This document shows, in pieces, positions 52,010 to 60,984 of a stretch of DNA of 64,000 bases. The notes under the pieces were generated by a model. It had not been told where the DNA came from and searched no databases. It was given only the letters and a program-made list of their open reading frames with translations. The stretch spans positions 2,852,001 to 2,916,000 of the forward strand of contig NZ_CP118270.1 of the NCBI RefSeq assembly GCF_028771845.1. The letters run 5' to 3'. Position 1 is the first letter of the stretch. Each line of letters starts with the position of its first letter. Source of the DNA: Paenibacillus marchantiae (lineage in GTDB: Bacteria > Bacillota > Bacilli > Paenibacillales > Paenibacillaceae). The position numbers and the translations under genes were made by a program.

Positions 52010-52579
52010 ATGAAGTTCATTGAAAGTTATTTTGACCCATTTCCGGTATTGGAAACAGAACGATTGCTCCTTAGGCCCATTACCTATGCTGATCTGGATG
52101 AGATGTACCGTTATTGCGCGGTTCCTGCTGTATCGGAGTACACAACTTGGGACGCACATCAGAGCAAGGAGGATACGAAAGGCTTTATTGATTTTGTCAT
52201 GAGTCGATATGAGGTGGATAAGCTGGGACCATGGGGGATTGAGGATAAACAAACGAAGAAGTTGATTGGCAGCTGCAATTATTTAGGATGCGACAGCAAC
52301 AGTATGAGGGTGGAATTAGGTTATGTGTTATCCAATGAGTACTGGGGCCAAGGAATCATGACGGAAGCGGTTAGCCGAATCGTTCAATTTGGATTTGAAG
52401 ACATCGGGTTGGAACGAATTCAGGCTAAATGTCTGGTGGGTAACATCGGCTCCGCAAAGGTCATGGAAAAGACAGGGATGAAATTCGAAGGGATTTTACG
52501 CAAGTTTATGAAAATTAAAAACGAAATGCAGGATTTGAAAATGTATGCGATTATTCGATCCGATTATGATTTCAAATGA
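52010..52579 (+). CDS. GNAT acetyltransferase (RimJ/RimL type)
   Basis: 189 residues. ETERLLLRPITYADLDEMYR, LGYVLSNEYWGQGIMTEA and RIQAKCLVGNIGSAKVMEKT are the three RimJ/RimL motifs. It acetylates protein N-termini or small amines. GGGGAGG precedes the ATG. Confidence 0.82.
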   Translation: MKFIESYFDPFPVLETERLLLRPITYADLDEMYRYCAVPAVSEYTTWDAHQSKEDTKGFIDFVMSRYEVDKLGPWGIEDKQTKKLIGSCNYLGCDSNSMRVELGYVLSNEYWGQGIMTEAVSRIVQFGFEDIGLERIQAKCLVGNIGSAKVMEKTGMKFEGILRKFMKIKNEMQDLKMYAIIRSDYDFK

Positions 52580-52683
52580 TGAATGATTCCCAACGTACAT
52601 AATGTCATATCGTGCATCTACCGAGATCCGCTATAATCTCCAAGTTGAAAAAACATGGATAAGGAATCGGGAGGTACATCGAA

Positions 52684-53652
52684 TTGACAGCGAAAAACAA
52701 ATATAAATCACTTGAACTTGAAACACCCGGCGTATATGAACTGGAAGGACTGGAGGTCGGCGTGACCTCCAATTGCAATTACAAATGCGACTATTGCTGC
52801 GCCTACAATCGGGACGATGGGCAATGCATCAGCGGTCAGGAAGTGATTCGAATCATCCGTGAGCTTCCAAGGCTCAAGCGGGTGCGTTTGTCCGGGGGAG
52901 AGGTGACCCTGAAATATCAGGATTGCCTGGAGATTGTGACGTATTGTGGGGAACATGGCATCGACACGCAATTAAATACCAATGCCAGCCTGCTAACGGA
53001 AGAACGAATTCATGCTTTGCGGGATGCAGGCTTGTCCAATATTCATATATCTTTTAACTATACAGATCGGGATGCATATGCAGCATATTATCGTGTACAT
53101 CCGCGCATGTATGAGCGATTGGAGCACAACATTCGTCTTTGTACTGAAGCGGGGCTGGAAACTGTGCTAGAAACGCTGCTATTTGAAGGCACCCAAGCGA
53201 ACATGCAAGCTATTAGCGATAAAGTCTATGAACTGGGTGTGCGCATCCATGAGATTCAGAACAGCATCGTGATGCCACACAGTAAATGGAGCAAGATTGC
53301 CTCCAAGGAGTCCCTCATCCAGTCCGTAAATGATCTGATCAAGCACAAGAAAGAAGATACGACATTATATTTTACCTGTATGGATCGTTTCGCGGAGCAA
53401 TTGGGGTTACGAGAACAACCGGGTGTGTATTTCTCCAATTGTGTGGATGGGACGAAGCAGCTGCATTTACACGGTAATGGGGATATTCTCATCTGTGAGT
53501 TATGCCACCCAGTCGTGATCGGCAATATCTACGAGGGTACGTCTTTGAAGGATATTTATACCAAGCAACCACAAGCGTTAATGGATTATCTAGAAAAGCA
53601 GCCCTGCCCTGCATACGATGCTTTTTTTGCCGGTGAACAGTCACGTTTATAG
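52684..53652 (+). CDS. Radical SAM protein
   Basis: 322 residues. The radical SAM cluster is Cys31, Cys35 and Cys38 in CNYKCDYC. LRRVRLSGGEVT-like RVRLSGGEVTLK and a TNAS beta strand follow. The C-terminal part carries more Cys (NCVDG, ICELC, QPCP), perhaps a second Fe-S site as in SPASM or Twitch proteins. No precursor peptide gene is next to it. TTG start with GGGAGG upstream. Confidence 0.82.
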   Translation: MTAKNKYKSLELETPGVYELEGLEVGVTSNCNYKCDYCCAYNRDDGQCISGQEVIRIIRELPRLKRVRLSGGEVTLKYQDCLEIVTYCGEHGIDTQLNTNASLLTEERIHALRDAGLSNIHISFNYTDRDAYAAYYRVHPRMYERLEHNIRLCTEAGLETVLETLLFEGTQANMQAISDKVYELGVRIHEIQNSIVMPHSKWSKIASKESLIQSVNDLIKHKKEDTTLYFTCMDRFAEQLGLREQPGVYFSNCVDGTKQLHLHGNGDILICELCHPVVIGNIYEGTSLKDIYTKQPQALMDYLEKQPCPAYDAFFAGEQSRL

Positions 53653-53726
53653 AAAGTTGTTTAGCATCGTACTAGTCCCTATTTGGGGTACATATATAGA
53701 TTGAGATCCATCATTATCACTTATAT

Positions 53727-53776
53727 GGAAGGTTGTCTGATTTCCTCTCGGGGGAAAGGATGACCTTCTTTTTTTG
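53727..53776 (+). terminator. Terminator
   Basis: GAAGGTTGTC and GATGACCTTC pair with inner TTTCC/GGGAAA, followed by TTTTTTT. Confidence 0.75.
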
Positions 53777-53856
53777 CATTCAGCCTGTTTCAGATTCATT
53801 TAAGCTAGCCCGCCTATGATGAGCCTTAAGAACTTAGATGAAGAGGTGAACTTCAC

Positions 53857-54843
53857 ATGATGAAGATCTATCCAAAAACCAACGAGAACGACCCATATAA
53901 AAATGCAAAACCAAGGCGCAAATGGCTGATGATTATCCTTGTTATTGTTCTGGGCCTTGGTACCGTGATATACAGCCTGGCAGATCGCTACTTAATCCGG
54001 CATGTACAGGTTGTTGTAGCGGATGACAATACATCAGTAACCAGCACCTCTAATGATACTTCAACCCCGACGACTGAAGTAAATGCAACGTCAGATGACT
54101 GGAACTATTCCAGCGATGATATGCAGGTCAAGATCGACAAGGTGCAGACGGGCTCTGGCTCAGATCAGATTACGTATTACGTCGCAGATGTACAGCTGAC
54201 AGATGCGAGTAGCCTGCGCTCGGCTCTGGCAGATAACAGCTTTGGCACGAATATTACCGAAAACACCTCAGAGATAGCATTGGCCAACAATGCCATCTTT
54301 GCCATCAATGGTGACTATTACGGCTTCCGTGATGATGGCGTAATTATCCGCAATGGTACGGTATATCGGGATGATCCGGTGCGTGATGCGATGGCATTGT
54401 TCAGTGATGGCACGATGAAGACATATAACGAGACAGAAGAATCCTCATCGGAATTGCTGGCGGAAGGTGCGACCAATACGCTATCTTTTGGACCGATTCT
54501 GATTCAGGACGGTGAGATTGTAAGTGACTTCAGCAGTGTGAAAATCGATAACAACTTTGGTAACCGGTCGATCCAGGATGCCAATCCGAGAACTGCAATC
54601 GGCATGATCGCCCCGAATCATTATGTATTTGTTGTGGTTGACGGACGGCAGGATGACAGCCGTGGCATGACGCTGGCAGAGCTTGCCGATGTCATGAAAG
54701 GTCTTGGAGCAACGGAAGCCTACAATCTGGACGGCGGCGGTTCATCCACAATGTATTTCATGGGTCGGGTTGTTAATAATCCGCTGGGGAGAAACCAGGA
54801 ACGCGGCGTAAGTGACATCCTTTATCTGAAAGAGGGACAATGA
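53857..54843 (+). CDS. Membrane-anchored phosphodiester glycosidase (NAGPA domain)
   Basis: 328 residues: one membrane helix (about 24-43), a Ser/Thr-rich linker and a NAGPA domain with INGDYYGFRDDGVIIRNG, NPRTAIGMIA and EAYNLDGGGSSTMYF. These extracellular enzymes cleave sugar-1-phosphodiester bonds. The next gene overlaps it by 4 nt and encodes a glycosyltransferase-GtrA fusion, so the two probably act on one envelope polymer. Confidence 0.82.
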   Translation: MMKIYPKTNENDPYKNAKPRRKWLMIILVIVLGLGTVIYSLADRYLIRHVQVVVADDNTSVTSTSNDTSTPTTEVNATSDDWNYSSDDMQVKIDKVQTGSGSDQITYYVADVQLTDASSLRSALADNSFGTNITENTSEIALANNAIFAINGDYYGFRDDGVIIRNGTVYRDDPVRDAMALFSDGTMKTYNETEESSSELLAEGATNTLSFGPILIQDGEIVSDFSSVKIDNNFGNRSIQDANPRTAIGMIAPNHYVFVVVDGRQDDSRGMTLAELADVMKGLGATEAYNLDGGGSSTMYFMGRVVNNPLGRNQERGVSDILYLKEGQ

Positions 54844-55859
54844 TCATGACCATATTAATTCCATCATACGAACCGGATGTTCGTTTATTGAATCTCGTGT
54901 TGCAGTTGCAGACGTTTCAGTTAGGACCCATTGTCATTGTAGATGATGGTAGCGGACCAGGTTACAGGGGGATTTTCGAGACGGCAGAAGCCTATGGGTG
55001 TACAGTCCTGACACATACAGTTAATCTGGGCAAGGGACGTGCACTCAAGACAGGATTTCAATATATTAAGGAACATGGCCCACAGGGCGGTATTGTGTGC
55101 GCAGACAGTGACGGACAGCATCTACCGCATGATATCAAACGTATCTTTGATGTAATATTGGAGCAAACGAATCCGGGGATTGTACTGGGTAGCCGTCGGT
55201 TCAGTGGAACCATTCCAGCGCGCAGTCGTTTTGGCAACACGGTCACACGAGGTGTCTTTTCTCTCACGACAGGTACGAAAGTATACGATACACAGACAGG
55301 CCTGCGAGGTTTTCCGTACTCGATGCTGGACTGGCTGTGCCAGATACCGGGGGAAAGATTTGAATATGAAATGAACATGCTGCTAACAGCACATAAAGAA
55401 GGGTATGAGATTACAGAGGAGTTTATTGATACGGTCTATCTGGATCATAACAAATCTTCTCATTTTCGCCCATTGGTAGATTCATTCCGCATTTATATGC
55501 CGATTCTGATGTTCAGTACGTCTTCGGTGTTATCGGCCTTGATCGATTTTGGCTTACTGTTCGTGATCCAGTACTTCACGCATAATCTGTTCCTATCGGT
55601 CGTTGCAGCGAGACTGTGCAGCTCCATCTTCAACTATACGATCAATCGGAAATATGTATTTTCAGCTGGGAAAACGTCCAGAGTCCGTCAGTCTTTACCG
55701 AAGTACTTCTCACTGGTCATTCTGGTGCTGTTATTAAATTACGGATTGTTGTACTTCTACAATGAAAAATTGATTATCCCGCTGATTGCAGCCAAGCTGT
55801 TAACAGAGGTATCGATCTTTGTGTTCAGCTATTGGGCGCAGCGCAGATTTGTATATTAA
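54840..55859 (+). CDS. Bifunctional glycosyltransferase family 2 / GtrA protein
   Basis: 339 residues. The GT2 domain (1-220) has ILIPSYEPDVRLL, VIVDDGSGPGYRG and GIVCADSDGQHLP (nucleotide/metal site), as in dolichol/undecaprenyl-phosphate sugar synthases. A GtrA domain of about four helices (222-339) follows. GtrA-type proteins help move lipid-linked sugars across the membrane. It probably makes a lipid-linked sugar for cell wall decoration. ATG overlaps the glycosidase stop in ATGA. Confidence 0.85.
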   Translation: MIMTILIPSYEPDVRLLNLVLQLQTFQLGPIVIVDDGSGPGYRGIFETAEAYGCTVLTHTVNLGKGRALKTGFQYIKEHGPQGGIVCADSDGQHLPHDIKRIFDVILEQTNPGIVLGSRRFSGTIPARSRFGNTVTRGVFSLTTGTKVYDTQTGLRGFPYSMLDWLCQIPGERFEYEMNMLLTAHKEGYEITEEFIDTVYLDHNKSSHFRPLVDSFRIYMPILMFSTSSVLSALIDFGLLFVIQYFTHNLFLSVVAARLCSSIFNYTINRKYVFSAGKTSRVRQSLPKYFSLVILVLLLNYGLLYFYNEKLIIPLIAAKLLTEVSIFVFSYWAQRRFVY

Positions 55860-55934
55860 CTTTGTATATTAAAACTCATAGACCAAAAGAAGACACGGCC
55901 ACTCAAAAGAATATCATGCGCTTCTTGGTAATAA

Positions 55935-55980
55935 AAAAGGTCGAGAACAGGGTAAAGCATACCCCTGTTCTCGACCTTTT
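55935..55980. terminator. Bidirectional terminator
   Basis: A perfect 18-bp stem (55935-55952 with 55963-55980), with AAAA and TTTT ends, between convergent genes. Confidence 0.9.
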
Positions 55981-56001
55981 GAACTCAAAGGAGGACGAGC
56001 G

Positions 56002-57459
56002 TTACATCAGTTTCTTAATCTCATCCTTCAGAATTTCGGACTGGGTGCCGAAGATGACCTGTACAGCTCCGCCACCAAGCCTCATGATGCCGGAAGCGCC
56101 AAGCTGTTTGAGGGCCTGGTCGTTGACGGCTTTGTCGTCTTTAACAACAAGACGGAGGCGAGTGATGCAAGCATCGATGCTCTCGATATTATCTGTTCCA
56201 CCGATTTCGGCGAGCACTTTGCCAGCCTTGGTGTCGCCAGACGCCGCTGCCACGGCGGAAGCATGAGTGTGGCCATCGGCATCATAAGCGTCATCCTCGC
56301 GTCCCGGCGTTTTCAGGTTGAACTTGAGAATCATGAACCGGAACAGGAAATAATAGACGACCGCAAATGCGAGTCCGACTGGAATCATGAGCAGCGGATT
56401 CGTCGATAGCTTCATGTTCACGAGGTAATCAATCAGACCTGCGGAGAAGGCGAAGCCCAGCTTAACATCCAGCAGGTACATGATCAGTGCCGCTACACCG
56501 GTAAGAATAGCGTGCACCACATACAGCAGAGGCGCAGCGAACATGAAGGAGAACTCGAGCGGTTCGGTAATACCCGTTAAGAACGAAGCCACCGCTGCGC
56601 CGATAAAGATCGAAGCGACCATTTTGCGCTTTTCAGGCCGGGCTGTATGAATCAAGGCAAGCGCCGCCGCCGGAAGAGCGAACATCATAATCGGGAAGAA
56701 TCCAGACATGAACATGCCTGCCGTAGGGTCTCCGTTGAAGAAGCGGGTTAGGTCCCCGTGCACGACTTCCCCGGCTGCATTGGTATAATCCCCGATCTGG
56801 AACCAGGCGATGGAGTTCAGAACATGATGCAGACCGAGCGGGATGAGCAGGCGGTTGGCGATCATGAACACCATGGAGCCAAAGCCGCCAAAGCCTACAA
56901 TCCAGGCGCCGAAAGCGCCGATGGCATCCTGAATCGGGCTCCAGATCATGCCGATCAGGATGGCCAACACCAGCATGGAGCCGGCGGTGACCATCGGCAC
57001 AAAGCGTTTGCCGGAGAAGAAGCCGAGCCAGTCAGGAAGCTTGATATTGTGGTATTTATTATACATATAGGCTGCAAGCAGTCCGGCAAATATCCCGCCC
57101 AAAACGCCCGTATCCAGCTTGACATCGTCAGGAATATAACCGAATACACCTGGAACGGCTCCCAGAATCCGTATCAGCACCATATAAGCGATCAGGGCGG
57201 AAAGAGCGGCGACCGCATCCCCCGCAAGTCCGATTGCCACCCCGATGGCGAAGATGAGCGCAAGGTTGCCAAAGATCGCCCCCGCTCCCTCATTCATGAA
57301 TGGAACTACATACTGATTGAGAAATCCCCCTATCACGGGTCCAAGCGGAATGTCCTTTTCATAATTAAGAAGACCCAAGCCTTGAAGAATACCTGCTGCA
57401 GGCAGGGTTGCTACAGGAAGCATCAGGGATTTCCCTAGCTTTTGCAATGCTTTCAGCAT
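56002..57459 (-). CDS. nagE: PTS EIICB component, N-acetylglucosamine/glucose type
   Basis: 485 residues. The EIIC domain (about 1-375) has about ten helices and motifs LMLPVATLPAAGILQGLG and FLTGITEPLEFSFMF. The EIIB domain (about 405-485) carries phosphorylation site Cys431 in ACITRLRL. The sequence is closest to the GlcNAc branch (NagP/NagE) of the Glc family, which I judge from motifs only. It is encoded in one run with EIIA and GlcT, and the sugar would be phosphorylated during uptake. Confidence 0.8.
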   Translation of the reverse strand: MLKALQKLGKSLMLPVATLPAAGILQGLGLLNYEKDIPLGPVIGGFLNQYVVPFMNEGAGAIFGNLALIFAIGVAIGLAGDAVAALSALIAYMVLIRILGAVPGVFGYIPDDVKLDTGVLGGIFAGLLAAYMYNKYHNIKLPDWLGFFSGKRFVPMVTAGSMLVLAILIGMIWSPIQDAIGAFGAWIVGFGGFGSMVFMIANRLLIPLGLHHVLNSIAWFQIGDYTNAAGEVVHGDLTRFFNGDPTAGMFMSGFFPIMMFALPAAALALIHTARPEKRKMVASIFIGAAVASFLTGITEPLEFSFMFAAPLLYVVHAILTGVAALIMYLLDVKLGFAFSAGLIDYLVNMKLSTNPLLMIPVGLAFAVVYYFLFRFMILKFNLKTPGREDDAYDADGHTHASAVAAASGDTKAGKVLAEIGGTDNIESIDACITRLRLVVKDDKAVNDQALKQLGASGIMRLGGGAVQVIFGTQSEILKDEIKKLM

Positions 57460-57489
57460 ATTGTTCTTCCTTTCTTTTTTAGATTCATG

Positions 57490-57996
57490 TTATTTGGGCA
57501 AGCTGACTTTCATGATAGTTCCCAAGCCCGCTTCTACGTTGCCATACGTCGGGTGTGACTCCCACGGCTGTTCTGCCGCATTCGCAACGATGACAGGGGT
57601 GATGACCGGATAACCAGCCGAAACGATAGCATTCAGGTCAAATTCGATCAGGGTCTGACCGACAGCGACCTGATCCCCGGTCTGCACTTGGGGTTTGAAG
57701 CCCTGTCCTTTCAGACTGACAGTATTCATACCGATATGCAGCAGCAGCTGTAGCCCAGAAGCATGCTCAATCATTACGGCATGATGCGATTTAATCAGGT
57801 GCACCACAGTGCCGTCGATAGGTGCGACCAGCCTGCCCTCCTGGGGAATCACTGCAACTCCTGGACCCATTAGTCCTTGCGCGAACGCTTCGTCAGGCAC
57901 TTCTTCCAAACTGACGCAGGTTCCGGTGAGTGGGGAGACGACGGATATTGTCTCAGATGTTTTGGCAGATTTATTGTTTTTCCATTTCCAGATCAT
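57490..57996 (-). CDS. PTS EIIA component, glucose family (Crr-like)
   Basis: 168 residues. SVVSPLTGTCVSLEEVPDEA, MGPGVAVIP and the phosphorylation region with His72 and His87 (LLLHIGMNTVSLKGQGF) are standard for IIA-Glc. It hands phosphate from HPr to the EIIB domain of the next gene. It overlaps glcT by 4 nt, and 30 nt separate it from the EIICB gene. Confidence 0.87.
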   Translation of the reverse strand: MIWKWKNNKSAKTSETISVVSPLTGTCVSLEEVPDEAFAQGLMGPGVAVIPQEGRLVAPIDGTVVHLIKSHHAVMIEHASGLQLLLHIGMNTVSLKGQGFKPQVQTGDQVAVGQTLIEFDLNAIVSAGYPVITPVIVANAAEQPWESHPTYGNVEAGLGTIMKVSLPK

Positions 57997-58877
57997 TGTG
58001 TGTTATCCTCTCTGTTGTTGGTTTTGGCTTGGGTTTGAAAAAGCCGGTATAAATGCATGGCGAGAAAAGCCGTTTCTTCCTCGGGTACCTCTGTACCCAA
58101 ATCCTCGGCCATTACAGCACTTAGCTTTCTGGCCAGCTGGTATTCGGACGGATATTCATTTTTCACATATTGTGCGAAAGTGGGGGCCGTCATCGGCTGC
58201 TGATACAGGCGTTCCATGGAGAAGCGCAGGTGTATCAGGAGTCTTGCCTGGCTAAGGCTGCCCTGCTCAAAGCGAACGCCACCCTGCTCTTCAATAATGG
58301 ACTGAAGCTTGCTGATCACATTGGATACCTTAACCAACTGTCCGACAGGGACGTGATTCACGGAGGAGTACACATGGTATGTCAGGAACCCGGCCTCATC
58401 CTCCGGTACCTCTACGCCAAATGCCTCTCCGATCATGGCCGCCGCTTCCGAGGCGATTTCGAATTCTTTCGGAAAACTGAGCTTTGTCTCCGTGAGGAAA
58501 GGATTCAGAATCTCCATCCCGTTGCGGATACGATATAAGGTGAACTGAATATGACTTGGAAGAGCAAGGTAGATCTTGTCATTCAGCTTGCCGGGAAACT
58601 GATCAGCGATGAGACGGATAATTCGGTCAGAGATGTCGATGACATTGGGGTCCAAGTCCTTCATCAGCTCCTGCGCCTGCCCCCACTCCTCCCGGTCCTC
58701 CAGCCGGAACCTTTTCTCAATCCGCGGATCATCGGACTGAATGGTGCTTTCCACCTTGAACGCAAATCCCAACCCTTTGCCGATCAGTACGTACTCCTTG
58801 GTATTCTGGTGCGACCGGGCCAGAACAATATTGCTGCCGACGACCCGCTCCACCTGCAGCATCATTCCTTTACTCAC
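57993..58877 (-). CDS. glcT: BglG-family transcription antiterminator (GlcT-like)
   Basis: 294 residues: an N-terminal RNA-binding domain (about 1-60, LQVERVVGSNIVLA) and two PRD domains (about 70-170 and 175-290) with regulatory His positions, e.g. ALPSHIQFTLYRIRNG and TYHVYSSVNHVPVG. GlcT binds the RAT RNA and prevents termination; the PTS controls it by phosphorylation of PRDs. GTG start with AGGAGG upstream. The RAT/terminator in its own leader suggests autoregulation. Confidence 0.85.
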   Translation of the reverse strand: MSKGMMLQVERVVGSNIVLARSHQNTKEYVLIGKGLGFAFKVESTIQSDDPRIEKRFRLEDREEWGQAQELMKDLDPNVIDISDRIIRLIADQFPGKLNDKIYLALPSHIQFTLYRIRNGMEILNPFLTETKLSFPKEFEIASEAAAMIGEAFGVEVPEDEAGFLTYHVYSSVNHVPVGQLVKVSNVISKLQSIIEEQGGVRFEQGSLSQARLLIHLRFSMERLYQQPMTAPTFAQYVKNEYPSEYQLARKLSAVMAEDLGTEVPEEETAFLAMHLYRLFQTQAKTNNREDNTQ

Positions 58878-58934
58878 GGTTCACCGCCTCCTCGTTTCTA
58901 AAGTTAACGCTTCCAGGTCTCCGGAACGCAAAAA

Positions 58935-59002
58935 GAGCCAAGAAGCGAGTATAGTCTCATGTTCGCTTCTTGGCTCATGCCCTCTGGGGTGGTAACACGC
59001 CA
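58935..59002 (-). promoter_or_regulatory. RAT antiterminator and leader terminator of glcT-crr-nagE
   Basis: On the minus strand a 13-bp terminator (58935-58947 with 58964-58976) ends in TTTTT. Just before it, and overlapping its 5' arm, is GGCGTGTTACCACC...GGGCATGAGCC (58974-59002). The GTGTTAC and GGCATGAG pieces match the RAT of B. subtilis ptsG, which GlcT binds. RAT and terminator share bases, so only one can form. Confidence 0.75.
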
Positions 59003-59041
59003 ATTCATTTTATGTTTTTATGCAGAACGTTCTTCCTACAT

Positions 59042-59069
59042 AATATAGAAGCTGATCTGCCGCCGTCAA
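59042..59069 (-). promoter_or_regulatory. Promoter of the glcT unit
   Basis: On the minus strand TTGACG (59064-59069) and TATATT (59042-59047) are spaced 16 bp, about 45 nt before the RAT. A promoter in this position would make the leader RNA. Confidence 0.5.
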
Positions 59070-59425
59070 CCATAATTTTGTCATCCGTCTGTTCGTCGTT
59101 TAATATAGGGAATGTGTAATTGAAAAGCTACCTTTCGCCATGAAAGACTGATGCGGGGAAGCAACTGCGTCTATTCGGCTTCGATGCTCATGGATTATAC
59201 GGACTGCGCGCTTCTCGGGCACACCCGCTTTCTGCATATGAACGCTTTGCTATCCGATCCAGGCTATCAGATGGTCAAAGAAATCAAGCGATTCTCGGAC
59301 GAAAGCACGTGACGAACGGCCTCAATCCCCGCTATCAAGGTCGTCCTTGGTACAAGGTGTGGTAGGAACGGGAGAACTCATCCACACTCCGAATTCATGT
59401 TAAAAAGATATGGGAGGAATAATTT
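59070..59425. other. Gap with coding remnants
   Basis: No intact gene. From 59151 to 59312 a 53-codon frame (MRGSNCVYSASMLMDYTDC, then LGHTRFLHMNALLSDPGYQM) has no ribosome binding site and looks like a broken gene. Directly after it the phrase NPRYQGRPWYKVW ends at a stop near 59364, which suggests another small remnant. Confidence 0.3.
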
Positions 59426-59854
59426 ATGGTTCCACAACGAGTGAGTCTGGTCACCATTGGTGCAATGCATCTGCCTGAGCTGCGTTCGTTCTATCAGAAG
59501 CTTGGGTGGAGTGAGACCGCAATCAGTTCAGATCAATACAGTGTTTTTGAAACAACAGGTGTATTGCTATCGTTATATCCCATTCAGGAGCTGGAGAAAG
59601 ATACGGGGATGATATTCAGTGTATCTGATGGGTTGAAAGGAACGCTGCTGGCCATCAATGTGGATCAAGCGGAAGACGTTGATGATACCATTGCGAATAT
59701 CCGCGCTGCCGGAGGCAATGTAATCAGAGAGCCATATGACGCTGCCTGGGGCGGGAGAATCGCTTATTTCCTGGACCCGGAGAATAACTGCTGGGAAGTC
59801 ACTTGGAATCCAACCGCCGTATTTGATGAAAAAGGAGCCATGATCACATTTTAG
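59426..59854 (+). CDS. VOC-superfamily (glyoxalase-like) protein
   Basis: 142 residues. LVTIGAMHLPELRSFYQKLG and YFLDPENNCWEVTWNP are the start and end of the VOC fold of paired beta-alpha-beta-beta-beta modules. GGGAGGAAT precedes the ATG. The metal ligands are not all clear, so enzyme or binding protein cannot be decided. Confidence 0.8.
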   Translation: MVPQRVSLVTIGAMHLPELRSFYQKLGWSETAISSDQYSVFETTGVLLSLYPIQELEKDTGMIFSVSDGLKGTLLAINVDQAEDVDDTIANIRAAGGNVIREPYDAAWGGRIAYFLDPENNCWEVTWNPTAVFDEKGAMITF

Positions 59855-59874
59855 GGTGAAATGAGTGTGACCGG

Positions 59875-60201
59875 ATGTTGAATCGTGTTCGCAAAGATTT
59901 GCGTTATTATCTTCAGGAACATCAGGATCGGAACAACCTCATCTTGCATTATTTCGCATTTTTATCGGCGTTTGCGGCTTGGATTTTCTTGTTTATAAAT
60001 TTTAAAGTCATGCTGGTTCTGGCACTTATCCATTACGCCCTTTCCTGGATTGGGCACTTCTATTTCGAAGGCAACAAACCGGCGGCATTCCGATATCCGC
60101 ATATCGGTTTTTATGCCGGGTTCACCTGGTTTTTTATCAGGACCATTGAGATCATCACCCGCAAAGAAATCATCCATCCGTGGATCAATAAACAGGACTG
60201 A
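59875..60201 (+). CDS. DUF962/Mpo1-like membrane protein
   Basis: 108 residues with three hydrophobic helices and the DUF962 features HYFAFLSAFAAWIF, SWIGHFYFEGNKPAAF and ITRKEIIHPWIN. Yeast Mpo1, in this family, is a dioxygenase using His-bound iron on 2-hydroxy fatty acids; bacterial roles are unknown. Start ATG at 59875 follows the VOC stop by 20 nt. Confidence 0.75.
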   Translation: MLNRVRKDLRYYLQEHQDRNNLILHYFAFLSAFAAWIFLFINFKVMLVLALIHYALSWIGHFYFEGNKPAAFRYPHIGFYAGFTWFFIRTIEIITRKEIIHPWINKQD

Positions 60202-60240
60202 AACCACAGGAGTCGAACTTTATAAAATAGGAGTGTGTCT

Positions 60241-60950
60241 ATGTATCTTCGAAGTGTGGAGTTACTGTCTGCTAAAGTCGAAAATCCGGATCAATATCCG
60301 TTTCATATACCGTCCATACAGTCATTAGAGCGATTGGAATTCAACAATAACATTACTTTCTTTGTTGGCGAAAATGGATCGGGCAAGTCCACGCTGCTCG
60401 AAGGCATCGCTCATCAATGTGGATTTAACACAGCAGGGGGCGGGAAAAATAATGCATTTGAGATTGATGCTGCTGAATCATCATTAGGTGACTATTTGCG
60501 TCTATCCTGGTTGCCCAAAATCACGAATGGTTTCTTCATGCGCTCGGAGTCTTTTTATCAATTTGCATCGCATGTAGAGAATTGGGGCCGGAGTCGCTCA
60601 AGTATTATGGTGGGCGTTCGTTGCATGAACAATCCCACGGGGAGTCTTTTCTCAATCTGTTCGTGAACCGATTCAATTCCAAAGGCATTTATCTGCTCGA
60701 TGAGCCCGAAGCCGCCTTATCGCCAGCCCGTCAACTCTCCTTATTGCGCATTCTTCATGATCTATCAGGCACTTCCCAATTCATTATCGCGACGCATTCG
60801 CCGATTCTACTGGGATATCCGGGAGCATGCATCCTGAGCTTCGACGATGGGATTCAGGAAGTGGAATATGAGGATACAGAACATTATCAGATCACCCGCA
60901 GTTTCCTGGAAAACCGCGACCGGATGCTGAATGAGTTGTTCAAGGACTAA
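60241..60950 (+). pseudogene. AAA-family ATPase gene with a frameshift
   Basis: Frame 1 has FFVGENGSGKSTLLEGIA (Walker A) and runs to FYQFASHVENWG. Then sense passes to another frame at about 60575-60600: GPESLKYYGGRSLHEQSHGE, Walker B GIYLLDEPEAALSP and IIATHSPILLGYPGA, ending at 60950. Joined, the product is a 235-residue ABC-like ATPase of the type that acts alone (YYGGKSLHEQSHGES). One base is lost or gained near the GGGG run. ATG 60241 has AGGAG 7 nt upstream. Either a pseudogene or a sequencing slip. Confidence 0.75.
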
Positions 60951-60984
60951 TTGTTTTTATTTTGAAAGGAGACAGGAGCCGAAC

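Noticed and set aside
56758..57438. 226-codon plus-strand frame opposite the EIIC gene
   Set aside because: Shadow of the minus-strand PTS gene; no ribosome binding site.
59020..59036. CcpA cre site around AGAACGTTCT
   Set aside because: The palindrome does not match the cre consensus TGNAANCGN; the spacing of bases is wrong.
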